The notes under the pieces were generated by a model that searched no databases, was not told the DNA's origin, and saw only the letters and a list, made by a program, of their open reading frames with translations. Shown one piece after another: positions 8,634 to 18,657 of a stretch of DNA of 64,000 nt. This DNA is from an uncultured Lachnospiraceae bacterium (GTDB lineage: Bacteria; Bacillota; Clostridia; Lachnospirales; Lachnospiraceae). Every line of letters starts with the position of its first letter. Position 1 is the first letter of the stretch. The position numbers and the translations under genes were made by a program. The stretch is taken from NCBI GenBank assembly GCA_947625755.1, contig CANQPJ010000002.1:98697-162696 (forward strand), read 5' to 3'.

Positions 8634-9560
8634 TTATTTATGTTCATGGGTAAATAAATGGTCCTGACAGTACTCTTTATTTCCGGAGCACTTGGAACAA
8701 TACCGGAATGTCAGGTTCGGGTCATCTAACTCTGTTCTTCCACAAATTACGCACTTATGTCTCGCACCGTTTTCATAAGTTACCGGTTTTGCCTGTCTGA
8801 CGGAGCGTTTATACTGATAACGCTTCTTTACCTGTTTCGGAGAAAAGCGCCCTCTATGCTTTCCAAAAATTATATATATTAAGAAATTCATTAAGGAAAC
8901 AAAAATCAGCACTGTAATGATAATTCCTACAATAATACTTCCTGATTTAAACGCCTGAAAAATATCATAAATTAAATATGCGGTGTACAAATATCCAAAC
9001 CATTTAATCCTTATTGGTATAATAAAGTACAGCAATAACTGTTCATCCGGATATGTGAAAGCATATGCCAGAAATATGGACATGTTAATATAATATGTGC
9101 TGACGTAGAATCCGATAATTTCTCCGAAAAAATTTGCCGGACTTACACTGCCATAAGACATCATTTCCGAAATAATATCTGCCGGCAATAAATCTGCACT
9201 GTACAAAACCAGTAATGCGACATATAAAATCAATGCACCTATCACTGTAAAAAACAGACCGGAAAAAATATATACATTATACCGGTAGGTTCCCCATGTC
9301 TGCTCGAGACCTCTGCCCAGAGAATAATACAAAAATAACATGATAATTGTAAAAATTCCCAATGACTCCGGTGGAACTAATATCCACGTTACCAGTCTCC
9401 ATATTTGTCCATGAAAAATCATATATGGATTAAATTGTAAAAAATAATACATCTGTGGCGCCGCCAGTTCTATCACATATCCAATTACATAAGCAGCAAT
9501 GATATATAGCGATAAATTCGGTATTGCAAATTTTCCAAATTTCTTTTCAAATTTCGACAT
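8634..9560 (-). CDS. Rhomboid-like membrane protein with C-terminal zinc-binding domain, probably non-proteolytic
   Basis: I place the start at ATG 9560 because AGGAG lies 7 bp before it; the upstream in-frame ATG has no such site. The 308-aa product has about six hydrophobic segments. The opening (GQIWRLVTWILVPP, then SLGRGLEQTWGTYRYNVYIFSG) resembles the rhomboid fold around L1 and TM2-3, but neither the GxSG serine motif nor the HxxxN segment of active rhomboids is present. After a basic linker the C-terminus carries HKCVICGR ... YCSKC ... YCQDHLFTHEH, a likely zinc-binding site. A pseudoprotease or membrane adaptor is the best reading; rhomboid homology is by pattern only. Confidence 0.68.
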   Translation of the reverse strand: MSKFEKKFGKFAIPNLSLYIIAAYVIGYVIELAAPQMYYFLQFNPYMIFHGQIWRLVTWILVPPESLGIFTIIMLFLYYSLGRGLEQTWGTYRYNVYIFSGLFFTVIGALILYVALLVLYSADLLPADIISEMMSYGSVSPANFFGEIIGFYVSTYYINMSIFLAYAFTYPDEQLLLYFIIPIRIKWFGYLYTAYLIYDIFQAFKSGSIIVGIIITVLIFVSLMNFLIYIIFGKHRGRFSPKQVKKRYQYKRSVRQAKPVTYENGARHKCVICGRTELDDPNLTFRYCSKCSGNKEYCQDHLFTHEHK

Positions 9561-9761
9561 GTTTACACTCCTGATTTTTATTTTAGGGCATGGTTTTCCT
9601 ATATAAATAACCATTTTACAGTATAGTTTCTACACCACTGTTTGTCAAACAACTTTGCTTTTTCAAAGCAAATAAAAATTTTTTCTGTAAATCTTCAGGT
9701 ACTTATCAAATATAATTTATATAAATCAAGGCACCATCCAGATATTGTCTATGGTTTTTGG

Positions 9762-9790
9762 TTGTTTTTTCTTCTTATTTATTATATAAT
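9762..9790 (+). promoter_or_regulatory. Candidate sigma-A promoter for the 1415-aa activase gene
   Basis: TTGTTT (9762-9767) and TATAAT (9785-9790) are separated by exactly 17 bp and lie ~75 bp before the ATG at 9867. The rest of the 306-bp divergent spacer (9561-9866) is AT-rich; it also holds a short 8-bp hairpin (TTTGCTTT/AAAGCAAA, 9654-9672) of unknown role. In such AT-rich DNA a chance match is possible. Confidence 0.45.
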
Positions 9791-9866
9791 AAAAAGTCGT
9801 TTTTAATAGTTTTATGTCAAATAAACACATATTTTGTTAAAACTTTATTAAGGATAAGGTGAGGAT

Positions 9867-12800
9867 ATGAATAAAAATTATTACAGTCTGGGTATTGATA
9901 TTGGTTCAACTACCGTAAAAATCGCAATACTTGACAAAGAAAACAATCTTGTTTTTTCAGATTATGAAAGACATTATGCTAATATTCAGGAGACTTTAGT
10001 TTCTCTGTTACAGAAAGCCCATAAAGAACTGGGGGCGATTGAACTGTGTCCAATGATTACCGGTTCGGGCGGACTTGCATTATCGGAACATCTTAAAATT
10101 CCATTTGTTCAGGAGGTTGTAGCTGTCTCAACAGCTTTGGAAGATTATGCTCCTCAAACAGATGTTGCAATTGAATTAGGCGGTGAAGATGCCAAGATTA
10201 TATATTTTACGAATGGTATTGAGCAGCGAATGAATGGTATCTGCGCCGGTGGTACAGGTTCATTTATTGACCAGATGGCGTCTCTTTTGCAGACAGATGC
10301 CTCCGGCTTAAATGAATATGCGAAGAATTATCAGGCAATTTATCCCATTGCGGCAAGATGTGGTGTTTTTGCCAAAACAGATATTCAGCCACTTATTAAT
10401 GAAGGGGCTACCAAAGAAGATTTATCTGCTTCTATTTTTCAGGCTGTAGTAAATCAGACAATTTCCGGACTTGCCTGTGGCAAACCGATTCGTGGTACCG
10501 TTGCATTTTTAGGCGGACCGCTTCATTTTTTACCGGAACTGAAAAATGCATTTATCCGGACATTACAATTAGATGATGAACATATTGTTGCGCCAGAACA
10601 TTCCCATTTGTTTGCAGCAACCGGCGCCGCACTGAATCATAATCCGAATGTTCGTGTAAATATTGTTGATTTATATGAAGAATTATCAAAGGGTGTTAAG
10701 ATGTCCATGGAAATCAAACGTCTTGAACCTCTATTCCACAATCAGGAAGAATACGATAAATTCTTAAATAGACATAGTAAAGCCGAAGTTAAAAAAGGGG
10801 ATTTGGCATCATACAGTGGAAACTGTTTTCTTGGTATTGATTCTGGTTCTACTACAACCAAAGCTGCATTGATAGCGGAAGATGGCACATTGCTCTACTC
10901 TTTCTACAGTGGTAATAATGGAAATCCTCTTCAGACAATTATCGATGCTGTAAAGGATATTTATTCAAAACTGCCAAAAGATGCACATATTGTCCGCTCC
11001 TGTTCTACGGGATACGGCGAAGCCCTGATAAAGGAAGCGTTACTGTTAGATGAAGGCGAGGTTGAAACAGTTGCCCATTACTATGCCGCAGCCTTTTTTG
11101 AGCCTCAGGTTGACTGTATTCTTGATATTGGCGGTCAGGATATGAAATGTATCAAAATTAAAAATAATTCCGTCGACAGTGTACAGCTCAATGAAGCCTG
11201 CTCCTCCGGATGTGGTTCCTTCATTGAAACATTTGCAAAATCGTTAAATTATTCTGTTGAAGATTTCGCAAAAGAAGCTTTATTCGCTTCCAATCCTACA
11301 GATTTGGGAACAAGATGTACTGTATTTATGAATTCAAATGTAAAGCAGGCGCAGAAAGAAGGAGCCAGTGTAGCCGATATTTCTGCCGGTCTTGCTTACT
11401 CTGTTATAAAAAATGCTTTATACAAAGTCATTAAAATTGCAGACGCCAAAGATTTAGGCAGAAAAATTGTTGTACAAGGTGGAACCTTCTACAATGATGC
11501 AGTTCTGCGAAGTCTTGAAAAAGTAGCTGAAATTGAAGCAATCAGACCTGATATTGCCGGTATTATGGGTGCCTTCGGCGCCGCATTAATCGCCAGAGAA
11601 AGATACCATGGGGAAAATACTACCATGTTATCTTTAGAACAGTTAGAATCTTTTTCTTATGAAACTTCCATGACAAGGTGTAAAGGATGTACCAATGCAT
11701 GTCTGCTTACCATTAATAAATTTTCTGACGGTCGTAGATTCATCAGTGGAAACAGATGTGAAAAAGGCATTGGAGGACAAAAAAATAAAGAGAATATTCC
11801 AAACCTTTTTGAATATAAACTGCATAGAATGTTTGACTATGAACCTTTAGATAAAGATACCGCTCCAAGAGGCTTGGTTGGAATTCCAAGAGTTCTTAAT
11901 ATGTATGAGAATTTTCCATTTTGGGCAACATTCTTCAAAAATCTGGGATTTAGTGTAGTGCTGTCGCCGGAATCTTCCCATAAGATATACGAGATGGGTA
12001 TTGAGTCGATTCCAAGTGAATCTGAATGTTATCCGGCAAAGATTGCGCACGGGCATATTGCATGGTTGATTAAAGAAGAGGTAAAATTTATTTTTTATCC
12101 CTGCATCCCATATGAGCGAAATGAAACGCCGGATGCAAATAATCACTACAACTGCCCGATTGTCACATCATATGCAGAAAACATAAAGAATAACGTAGAA
12201 GAACTGAATGATTCCACCATGAAATTTATGAATCCGTTTATGGCATTTACCAACGAGGATACTATTACTACCCGTCTTGTAGAGGAATTTACAAAAGAAT
12301 TCGGTATAGAGAAATCCGAAATAAAAAATGCAGCGCATCTGGCATGGGAAGAGCTTCTTGCCTCCAGAAACGATATAGCTAAAAAAGGGGAAGAAACACT
12401 GAAGTATATGGAAGAAACCGGAAAACGCGGTATTGTTCTGGCAGGTCGTCCATATCATACTGACCCTGAAATTAATCATGGAATTCCGGAAATGATTAAT
12501 TCCTATGGTCTTGCTGTCTTAACAGAAGACTCCGTTTCTCATCTGGCACAGGTTGAGCGTCCATTAATTGTTTCTGACCAATGGATGTACCACTCAAGGC
12601 TTTACCGTGCGGCAAACTTTGTGAAAACCAGAGATGACCTTGATTTGGTTCAGCTTAATTCCTTTGGGTGTGGTCTTGATGCAGTAACGACAGACTGTGT
12701 CAGCGACATATTGACCAAATCCGGAAAGATATATACGGTTCTCAAAATTGACGAAGTAAACAATTTAGGTGCTGCCAGAATCCGTATCCGTTCGCTTCTT

Positions 12801-14114
12801 GCAGCAATACGGGTTCGTTCTGAAAACCGTTTTAAAAGATATATCCAGCCTTCTTCCATTAACAAGGTGGAATTTACAAAACAGATGTATGATGATAAAT
12901 ACACTATTCTCACTCCACAAATGAGCCCGATTCATTTTAAGATGCTGCAATCTGCATTGAATTCCTGCGGCTATAATTTTGAGGTGATGAAAAGCAATAA
13001 ATCCTGCGTTGATATGGGATTAAAATATGTAAATAATGATGCGTGCTATCCTTCTTTAATTGTCGTTGGACAGATTATGGAAGCACTGCTTTCCGGGAAA
13101 TATGATTTAAATAAAACAGCTGTAATTATCACACAGACCGGTGGCGGCTGCCGTGCTACCAATTACATTGGTTTTATCAGAAGAGCTTTAGAAAAAGCAG
13201 GCATGGGGCATATTCCTGTACTCTCCCTATCATTGCAGGGACTGGAAAAAAACAGTGGATTTAAGATTACTCCAAAATTTGCTGTCAAAGCTGTGGAGGC
13301 TGCCATGTATGGAGATTTATTTATGAGAGTGGTTTACAGAACCAGACCTTATGAAGTAAACGAGGGCGAGACAAATGCACTCCATAAAAAATGGGAATAT
13401 AAGCTATGCAAGCAGTTGTCCGATAACAAGCTGGGCATCCGACGTTTTAAACGCAATATGAAAAAAATTGTAGAGGAATTTGATGCGATACCTGTAAAAA
13501 ACATAAAAAAACCGCGAGTTGGTATTGTGGGAGAAATTCTTGTGAAATTCTCTCCTACTGCTAACAATGATTTGGTTGAACTTTTAGAGGAGGAGGGAGC
13601 CGAGGCTGTAATGCCTGATCTGGTAGACTTTTTCCTGTATGGGTTTAGAAATGCCACGTTTAAACATGAAAAACTGGGATTTGACAAGAAATCGGTCTAT
13701 ATTAACAACCTTGCAATCAAAGCATTGGAGTGGATGAGAAAATCGGCAAAGAAAGCCCTGATAAAGAGTAAACATTTTACTCCTACCTCTGACATATGGG
13801 AGATGAGCAAAATGGCTGAAGAGGTAGTTTCCATCGGAAACCAGACCGGCGAAGGATGGTTTTTGACTGGCGAGATGCTTCACTTAATACATGATGGTGT
13901 TCCAAACATTATTTGCACCCAGCCTTTCGCCTGCCTGCCAAACCATATCGTAGGCAAAGGTGTAATCAAAAAACTCCGGGCAATGAATCCGGATGCCAAC
14001 ATTGTAGCCGTGGATTATGATCCGGGTGCCAGTGAAGTAAACCAGTTAAACAGAATTAAACTGATGCTTGCAACAGCAAATAAAAGATTAAAAAAAGATA
14101 AACAGAACCAATAA
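9867..14114 (+). CDS. Fused 2-hydroxyacyl-CoA dehydratase activase-like protein (two ASKHA ATPase domains + DUF2229 + HgdB-like region)
   Basis: 1415 aa. Two BcrAD/BadFG-type ATPase domains are visible: the first starts [18 protein letters not shown] (res ~5-22) with [12 protein letters not shown], the second starts [21 protein letters not shown] (~res 320) with [13 protein letters not shown] and [15 protein letters not shown]. Single activators (HgdC) have one such domain and a shared [4Fe-4S] cluster that pumps an electron into the dehydratase using ATP. A central DUF2229-like region ([34 protein letters not shown]) follows, then a C-terminal part with [19 protein letters not shown] and [18 protein letters not shown] that resembles dehydratase subunits. 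No separate hgdA/hgdB genes are nearby. The protein family is widespread in Clostridia but its substrate is not established. SD: AAGGTGAGG. Confidence 0.85.
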   Translation: MNKNYYSLGIDIGSTTVKIAILDKENNLVFSDYERHYANIQETLVSLLQKAHKELGAIELCPMITGSGGLALSEHLKIPFVQEVVAVSTALEDYAPQTDVAIELGGEDAKIIYFTNGIEQRMNGICAGGTGSFIDQMASLLQTDASGLNEYAKNYQAIYPIAARCGVFAKTDIQPLINEGATKEDLSASIFQAVVNQTISGLACGKPIRGTVAFLGGPLHFLPELKNAFIRTLQLDDEHIVAPEHSHLFAATGAALNHNPNVRVNIVDLYEELSKGVKMSMEIKRLEPLFHNQEEYDKFLNRHSKAEVKKGDLASYSGNCFLGIDSGSTTTKAALIAEDGTLLYSFYSGNNGNPLQTIIDAVKDIYSKLPKDAHIVRSCSTGYGEALIKEALLLDEGEVETVAHYYAAAFFEPQVDCILDIGGQDMKCIKIKNNSVDSVQLNEACSSGCGSFIETFAKSLNYSVEDFAKEALFASNPTDLGTRCTVFMNSNVKQAQKEGASVADISAGLAYSVIKNALYKVIKIADAKDLGRKIVVQGGTFYNDAVLRSLEKVAEIEAIRPDIAGIMGAFGAALIARERYHGENTTMLSLEQLESFSYETSMTRCKGCTNACLLTINKFSDGRRFISGNRCEKGIGGQKNKENIPNLFEYKLHRMFDYEPLDKDTAPRGLVGIPRVLNMYENFPFWATFFKNLGFSVVLSPESSHKIYEMGIESIPSESECYPAKIAHGHIAWLIKEEVKFIFYPCIPYERNETPDANNHYNCPIVTSYAENIKNNVEELNDSTMKFMNPFMAFTNEDTITTRLVEEFTKEFGIEKSEIKNAAHLAWEELLASRNDIAKKGEETLKYMEETGKRGIVLAGRPYHTDPEINHGIPEMINSYGLAVLTEDSVSHLAQVERPLIVSDQWMYHSRLYRAANFVKTRDDLDLVQLNSFGCGLDAVTTDCVSDILTKSGKIYTVLKIDEVNNLGAARIRIRSLLAAIRVRSENRFKRYIQPSSINKVEFTKQMYDDKYTILTPQMSPIHFKMLQSALNSCGYNFEVMKSNKSCVDMGLKYVNNDACYPSLIVVGQIMEALLSGKYDLNKTAVIITQTGGGCRATNYIGFIRRALEKAGMGHIPVLSLSLQGLEKNSGFKITPKFAVKAVEAAMYGDLFMRVVYRTRPYEVNEGETNALHKKWEYKLCKQLSDNKLGIRRFKRNMKKIVEEFDAIPVKNIKKPRVGIVGEILVKFSPTANNDLVELLEEEGAEAVMPDLVDFFLYGFRNATFKHEKLGFDKKSVYINNLAIKALEWMRKSAKKALIKSKHFTPTSDIWEMSKMAEEVVSIGNQTGEGWFLTGEMLHLIHDGVPNIICTQPFACLPNHIVGKGVIKKLRAMNPDANIVAVDYDPGASEVNQLNRIKLMLATANKRLKKDKQNQ

Positions 14115-14175
14115 GATTCTGTTTATACATATTACATTTAATATATACAGGGATACTGTTAAAAAAATCTTTTTT

Positions 14176-14212
14176 CAAGTAAGTATTTGGTAGCCTGCCA
14201 AATACTTACTTG
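14176..14212. terminator. Perfect 15-bp stem-loop between convergent genes
   Basis: Left arm 14176-14190 (CAAGTAAGTATTTGG), 7-nt loop, right arm 14198-14212, fully complementary. It lies 62 bp after the activase stop and just before the first repeat array. Neither side has an immediate uninterrupted T-run (the minus side reads AAAAAAGATTTTTTT), so it is either a weak bidirectional terminator or a 3'-end stabilising hairpin. Confidence 0.45.
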
Positions 14213-14220
14213 ATAGATGA

Positions 14221-14635
14221 ATTACATATTTTTTTGACAAACCTGCCAAGTATATATGTAAAATTTTGGGGAATTCGTGGTGGGTGAGAATGAATTACAT
14301 ATCTCTTTTACAAAACAAGCCAAGTATATATGTAAATTTTTGGAAAATACATGATTGGCAAGAATATATTACATATATTTTTTAATAAACCCGCCAAGCT
14401 TATATGTAAATTCTTTTGGAAAACCACGGTGGGCAGAATGAATTACATATCTCTTTTGCAAAATAAGCCAAATATATATGTAAATTCTCGGGAAATACAT
14501 GATTGGCAAGAATATATTACATATATTTTTTAATAAACCCACCAAGCTTATATGTAAATTTTTTTGGAAAACCACGGTGGGCAGAATGAATTACATACCT
14601 CTTTTACAAAATAAGACAAATATATATGTAACTTA
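14221..14635 (+). repeat. 74-bp hairpin repeat array 1 (six tandem units)
   Basis: Units start at 14221, 14294, 14368, 14442, 14516 and 14590, i.e. spacing 73, 74, 74, 74, 74. Each begins ATTACATAT, has a right arm ending ATATGTAA ~40 bp in, and then ~33 bp of conserved linker (consensus around GGNNNACCACGGTGGGCAGA). Units 2/4/6 and units 3/5 form two alternating subtypes, so there is a 148-bp higher-order repeat, pointing to recent duplication of a dimer. It fills the 593-bp gap between the convergent activase and sulfotransferase genes. Sister arrays are at 43564, 59457 and 60757. The linkers are conserved, unlike CRISPR spacers. Confidence 0.93.
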
Positions 14636-14707
14636 TAAATATGACTTATGGCAGGGAACCCAAGCATTTTTACTTTATATTTTACACCCCTGTGTAGTTT
14701 ACAGATC

Positions 14708-16804
14708 TTATTTTTCTCTCTTAACTTTTTTTATATCTATCCAATTATCTGTTCTCAATAGTTTTCCCCTAAATCTGTAATATATATCGTATTTATCCTC
14801 CTCTATTCCACTTAACGGAAGTGCTTCTCCCACAAAAGCTCTTGCAAAATATTCCGGTCTCTTCTGTGATGTCTGTGCCAAATCTTTATAATATGTATAA
14901 TTCTGCCCAACCAGGTATATTCCTTCCAACAGGTGGTCTATCATTTTTACATATAATGTGTCTTCCTCAATATATACTTCTATTCTTGCCACATCCTGCA
15001 TGCTGTCAATCTGCTCCGGATGTTCCATGACCAGTTCTTTTAGTTTGTCGCTGCGCTCTTTTTCACTGGCATAAATATCTTCTAAAATAACCGGAGGTAT
15101 ATTTTGCGCTGCATCAATATCAGGAGTTATAACTTCTTCCAGCCCGGATAGCTTTCCGCGGCTGTAATTTTCATTTATATTCATTGGCTGGCTCATCTCG
15201 TTTGGACAAAAAGCAAACGGATATGCTCTATAGTATCCAAAATTCATTGTATATTTGTTCAGCACTTCTTCTGTCGTGTAATCAAATTCAATAATAGAGC
15301 CGCCCACAGAACCCTCTTTTTTTATTTTTCCATTCATCACGCACACTCTATTGTGCGCTTTTTCATATATAGCATTGGACCGTACGTTTGATTTATCTGT
15401 GGCAAATCTTTTCACCATAGAAACTGTTTTTTTTGTTTCATTAATCTGATACAAAACGGCATATGAATTTTTACTTTTTGTATAGTAACTTACCGGACGC
15501 CTTTTGTTGATATGATTATCATAAATAATAAGTTTCCGGTAGCCTTCTTCATCACATTCTTTGTCTACAAAACAGGCTGTGTGTGCCTGAAAAAACCATT
15601 CAATATTTCCTAAAGGTGTTAATACCTTATCTTCCATGGAAGTTCCCTTGAAAAAGTCCGGATTTCCCAAAACCCACTCCAGTTTCTTTGTTTCATAATT
15701 TAATTTTATCACGGCATGAAGATTTCGGAGGCATACCATCAATGTTTTTTCATGATTATTATATTCTAATGTATTAATATGCGCCCAATCCGGTGAATCG
15801 ACAAAACAGTCGTCCACATAATCTTTTAACCACACTTCATTAACCACTGCCCCGGTCTCATGCTCAACCTCAATTACTGTATCCTCTATCGTATTATTGT
15901 CAAAAGAATTCGAAATTACAGCATAATTTCCATTATCCAGCTTACAAAAATCATGGTGAGCGCCTTTTGCAATATTATATTTCGTAATAAATCTACCCAT
16001 CTGGTCTACTTCATACATGTGAACAGACGTAGGGTTTGTATCGGTATGTCTTGTCACGGACTTGTCCAAAAACAGATATCTGCCTCCACAGACAGGTCGG
16101 AAACCATAAGTCTTTGGCACCATGGAGAATGAAAACCTAATGTCTCCTTTCTGGTCAAACACATAAGGAAAAACACCATCATCGCCGCCATATACCAATG
16201 TCAGATGATATAAAAAGTCATCCGGAGATTTTTTCTGATGTACTACCTGAATACCTGAACTTTTCCCTTTTAATTTCCCCGTAGTTATAAAAAATGTGCG
16301 TTTCCGGGTTACTTTATTTTTTTTATTGAGTAGTTCAATTTTTATTTTATTTTTCTGTTCGGGATACAGCCCCATAATAGGAATATGATGATAATTATCT
16401 TCCTTTACGGTATATGTGATATTTTCACTGTCTTCCTTACCAAAAACAGTAACTTTTACACTTCTCTTTCGGAAAGTATAAAAACCCGCAAGGGCGCAGA
16501 GAGGCGCATACTGGTATGGGTTTCTGATGACAAGCATGCTGCCAAATTTATGCTTTTTCGTATTGATTATTGTGGTAACAGCCTTTTCTATCGCCATAGA
16601 CTGAAGCGGATATGCTGCTTTTACCTCAATATTGGATGCTGCATCTATGCCTGTATCTCTTTTCAGCTCTTCTCTATACTGTAAAGACTGCTCCAATATC
16701 CACTTTTCAGACTTTACCGTGACCGGGTATTTGTACAACCCCACAACCGCAAGTATTTTTTTGATTATTTTCCTGATAAATTGATTGATTTTATGGACAC
16801 ACAT
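14708..16804 (-). CDS. Arylsulfotransferase (ASST family)
   Basis: A 698-aa protein with the ASST beta-propeller pattern: GAHHDFCKLDNGNYAVIS, PDWAHINTLEYNN, a Trp-rich WFFQAHTACFVDKE segment and LIIYDNHINKRRPVSYY, containing the conserved His positions that in characterised ASSTs form a sulfohistidine intermediate and bind sulfate. Characterised ASSTs move a sulfuryl group between phenols without PAPS. There is no cleavable signal peptide; residues 1-25 form a basic hydrophobic segment (FIRKIIKKILAVVGLY). It starts 26 bp after cysNC and is the last gene of cysD-cysNC-ASST. The SD is distant and weak. The operon suggests the sulfuryl group ultimately comes from PAPS made by its neighbours; acceptor unknown. 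Confidence 0.82.
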   Translation of the reverse strand: MCVHKINQFIRKIIKKILAVVGLYKYPVTVKSEKWILEQSLQYREELKRDTGIDAASNIEVKAAYPLQSMAIEKAVTTIINTKKHKFGSMLVIRNPYQYAPLCALAGFYTFRKRSVKVTVFGKEDSENITYTVKEDNYHHIPIMGLYPEQKNKIKIELLNKKNKVTRKRTFFITTGKLKGKSSGIQVVHQKKSPDDFLYHLTLVYGGDDGVFPYVFDQKGDIRFSFSMVPKTYGFRPVCGGRYLFLDKSVTRHTDTNPTSVHMYEVDQMGRFITKYNIAKGAHHDFCKLDNGNYAVISNSFDNNTIEDTVIEVEHETGAVVNEVWLKDYVDDCFVDSPDWAHINTLEYNNHEKTLMVCLRNLHAVIKLNYETKKLEWVLGNPDFFKGTSMEDKVLTPLGNIEWFFQAHTACFVDKECDEEGYRKLIIYDNHINKRRPVSYYTKSKNSYAVLYQINETKKTVSMVKRFATDKSNVRSNAIYEKAHNRVCVMNGKIKKEGSVGGSIIEFDYTTEEVLNKYTMNFGYYRAYPFAFCPNEMSQPMNINENYSRGKLSGLEEVITPDIDAAQNIPPVILEDIYASEKERSDKLKELVMEHPEQIDSMQDVARIEVYIEEDTLYVKMIDHLLEGIYLVGQNYTYYKDLAQTSQKRPEYFARAFVGEALPLSGIEEDKYDIYYRFRGKLLRTDNWIDIKKVKREK

Positions 16805-16830
16805 GGTAATTTTTATAATTTTATCCTTTC

Positions 16831-18657
16831 TTATTTATATTTTTCTAATTGTTTCATTATATATTCTACAGATTCCTCAATGGTTTGGTTTGTTGTATCA
16901 ACAATAATATCAGGATTTTCAGGTATCTCATATGGAGCGCTGATTCCTGTAAAATTAGGAATTTCATGATTTTCCGCTTTCTTATACAGCCCCTTTACAT
17001 CTCTATTTTTACATTCCTGCAGGGGTGTACTGACATATATTTCAATAAAAGCATCTTTTCCGATAATATCTCTGGCATTATTCCTGTCTTTATGATAAGG
17101 CGAGACCAATGCAGTCAGAACAATTAATCCGGCGTCATTCATTAACTTGCACACTTCTGCATTTCTTCTGATATTTTCAATTCTGTCTTTTTCTTCAAAT
17201 CCGAGATTTTTGTTTAGCCCCAAACGGATATTGTCACCGTCTAAAACCATCGTATGCTTACCTTCTGCAAAGAGGCGCTTCTCTACCTCGTTTACCAGAG
17301 TAGATTTCCCTGCGCCGGATAATCCCGTAAACCAGAGCGTTTTGGGAGTCTGACCCAGGGCTATTGCTCTTTTTGACCTGTCAATATCCATTTTATGATA
17401 GACGACATTCGTTCCTCTTCTAAGATTATGCTCTATCACACCACATGCCGAAGTCATGTTATTTAAGCGGTCTATTAAAATAAAAGCCCCAAGGTCCTGA
17501 TTGTCCTCAAAACAGCATATTACTGTCTTCTCATTTAATACTATATCACAACAGGCAATTTCGTTTTTACTTAAAAATTTTACAGGCAGATGATTTCCCT
17601 CATTCACATCAATCTTATATTTGATTTTCATTACCGTACCTAACAGCATTTTTGTTCCCATTTTCAGATAATAATTTTTACCTTCTATCAACGGATTGTC
17701 ATCCATCCATAAGATTTTTGCCGTAAACACATTACTTACGGTAAGATTCTTATCAGAAGATAAAACACATCCTCTGGAAACATCTACTTCCCTGTTCAGC
17801 TGTACCGTTACTGCCTCTCCTTTTATTCCATGTTTTTTTTCATGGTCTGTGACAAGAATTTTTTTAATTTCTGCCTCTTCTCCATTGGGATATATATGTA
17901 CTTTCTGCCCTACATGCATTTTTCCGGAAGAAATCTGTCCCTGAAATCCTCTGAATGTTCTATCCGGTCTGCATACTCTTTGAACCGGCAGTATTAATTC
18001 CTCTTTTTCTTCTTTTTTTGAAACATCAATATTTTCCAGATATTTTAACAAAGTGTCTCCACGATACCATGGCATATTCTCTGATTGATTTGTAAGATTA
18101 TCCCCCTGTTTTGCCGATACCGGAATGATTTGCACTGTTTCAAATGCGAATTCTTTTACCATATCTTTGATGTCTTTTTCAATATCATAAAATATCTGTT
18201 CCTGATAGTCAATCACATCCATTTTATTGACTGCAAACACAACATGCTCAATGCCCATCAGAGCGCAAATTCTTGTATGTCTTTTTGTCTGAACCAGCAG
18301 ACCGGAGGAAGCATCAATTAATATCACAGCCAAATCTGCAAATGATGCGCCTACTGCCATGTTTCTGGTATACTCTTCATGCCCCGGTGTATCTGCCACA
18401 ATAAAACTTCTCTTCTCTGTAGTAAAATATCTATATGCCACATCAATGGTAATTCCCTGTTCTCTTTCTGCCATAAGACCATCAAGGAGCAATGAATAAT
18501 CTATTTCACCGCCTGCGCTTCCCACTTTACTGTCCAGTTCCAACGCTCTTTCCTGATCTGCAAACAATAATTTTGCATCATATAGCATATGCCCGATTAA
18601 GGTTGATTTTCCGTCATCTACACTTCCGCACGTAATAAATTTTAATAAACTTTTCAT
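16831..18657 (-). CDS. cysNC: Bifunctional sulfate adenylyltransferase large subunit / APS kinase (CysN-CysC fusion)
   Basis: 608 aa. The N-terminal half is an EF-Tu-like GTPase: CGSVDDGKSTLIGH (G1, ~res 10-23), DTPGHEEYTRNM (G3), NKMD (G4) and SAKQGDN (G5). It regulates ATP-sulfurylase activity together with CysD. The C-terminal ~165 residues are APS kinase: GLSGAGKSTLVNEVE (P-loop, from ~res 445), LDGDNIRLGLNKNLGF, and ALVSPYHKDRNNAR with the signature Ser. The product is PAPS. The start codon directly abuts the cysD stop codon (TAAATG), so the two are translationally coupled. No PAPS reductase, sulfite reductase or sulfate transporter gene is adjacent. Confidence 0.95.
   Translation of the reverse strand: MKSLLKFITCGSVDDGKSTLIGHMLYDAKLLFADQERALELDSKVGSAGGEIDYSLLLDGLMAEREQGITIDVAYRYFTTEKRSFIVADTPGHEEYTRNMAVGASFADLAVILIDASSGLLVQTKRHTRICALMGIEHVVFAVNKMDVIDYQEQIFYDIEKDIKDMVKEFAFETVQIIPVSAKQGDNLTNQSENMPWYRGDTLLKYLENIDVSKKEEKEELILPVQRVCRPDRTFRGFQGQISSGKMHVGQKVHIYPNGEEAEIKKILVTDHEKKHGIKGEAVTVQLNREVDVSRGCVLSSDKNLTVSNVFTAKILWMDDNPLIEGKNYYLKMGTKMLLGTVMKIKYKIDVNEGNHLPVKFLSKNEIACCDIVLNEKTVICCFEDNQDLGAFILIDRLNNMTSACGVIEHNLRRGTNVVYHKMDIDRSKRAIALGQTPKTLWFTGLSGAGKSTLVNEVEKRLFAEGKHTMVLDGDNIRLGLNKNLGFEEKDRIENIRRNAEVCKLMNDAGLIVLTALVSPYHKDRNNARDIIGKDAFIEIYVSTPLQECKNRDVKGLYKKAENHEIPNFTGISAPYEIPENPDIIVDTTNQTIEESVEYIMKQLEKYK

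Noticed and set aside
14221..14635. CRISPR-like look of the regularly spaced repeats
   Set aside because: Both the arm segments and the linkers are conserved between units, the period is 74 bp, and there are no cas genes; spacers should be unique.
14351..14780. Short open frames on both strands inside array 1 (60-93 codons)
   Set aside because: They are translations of the tandem repeat, recur with unit period, lack ribosome sites and partly overlap the sulfotransferase 3' end.
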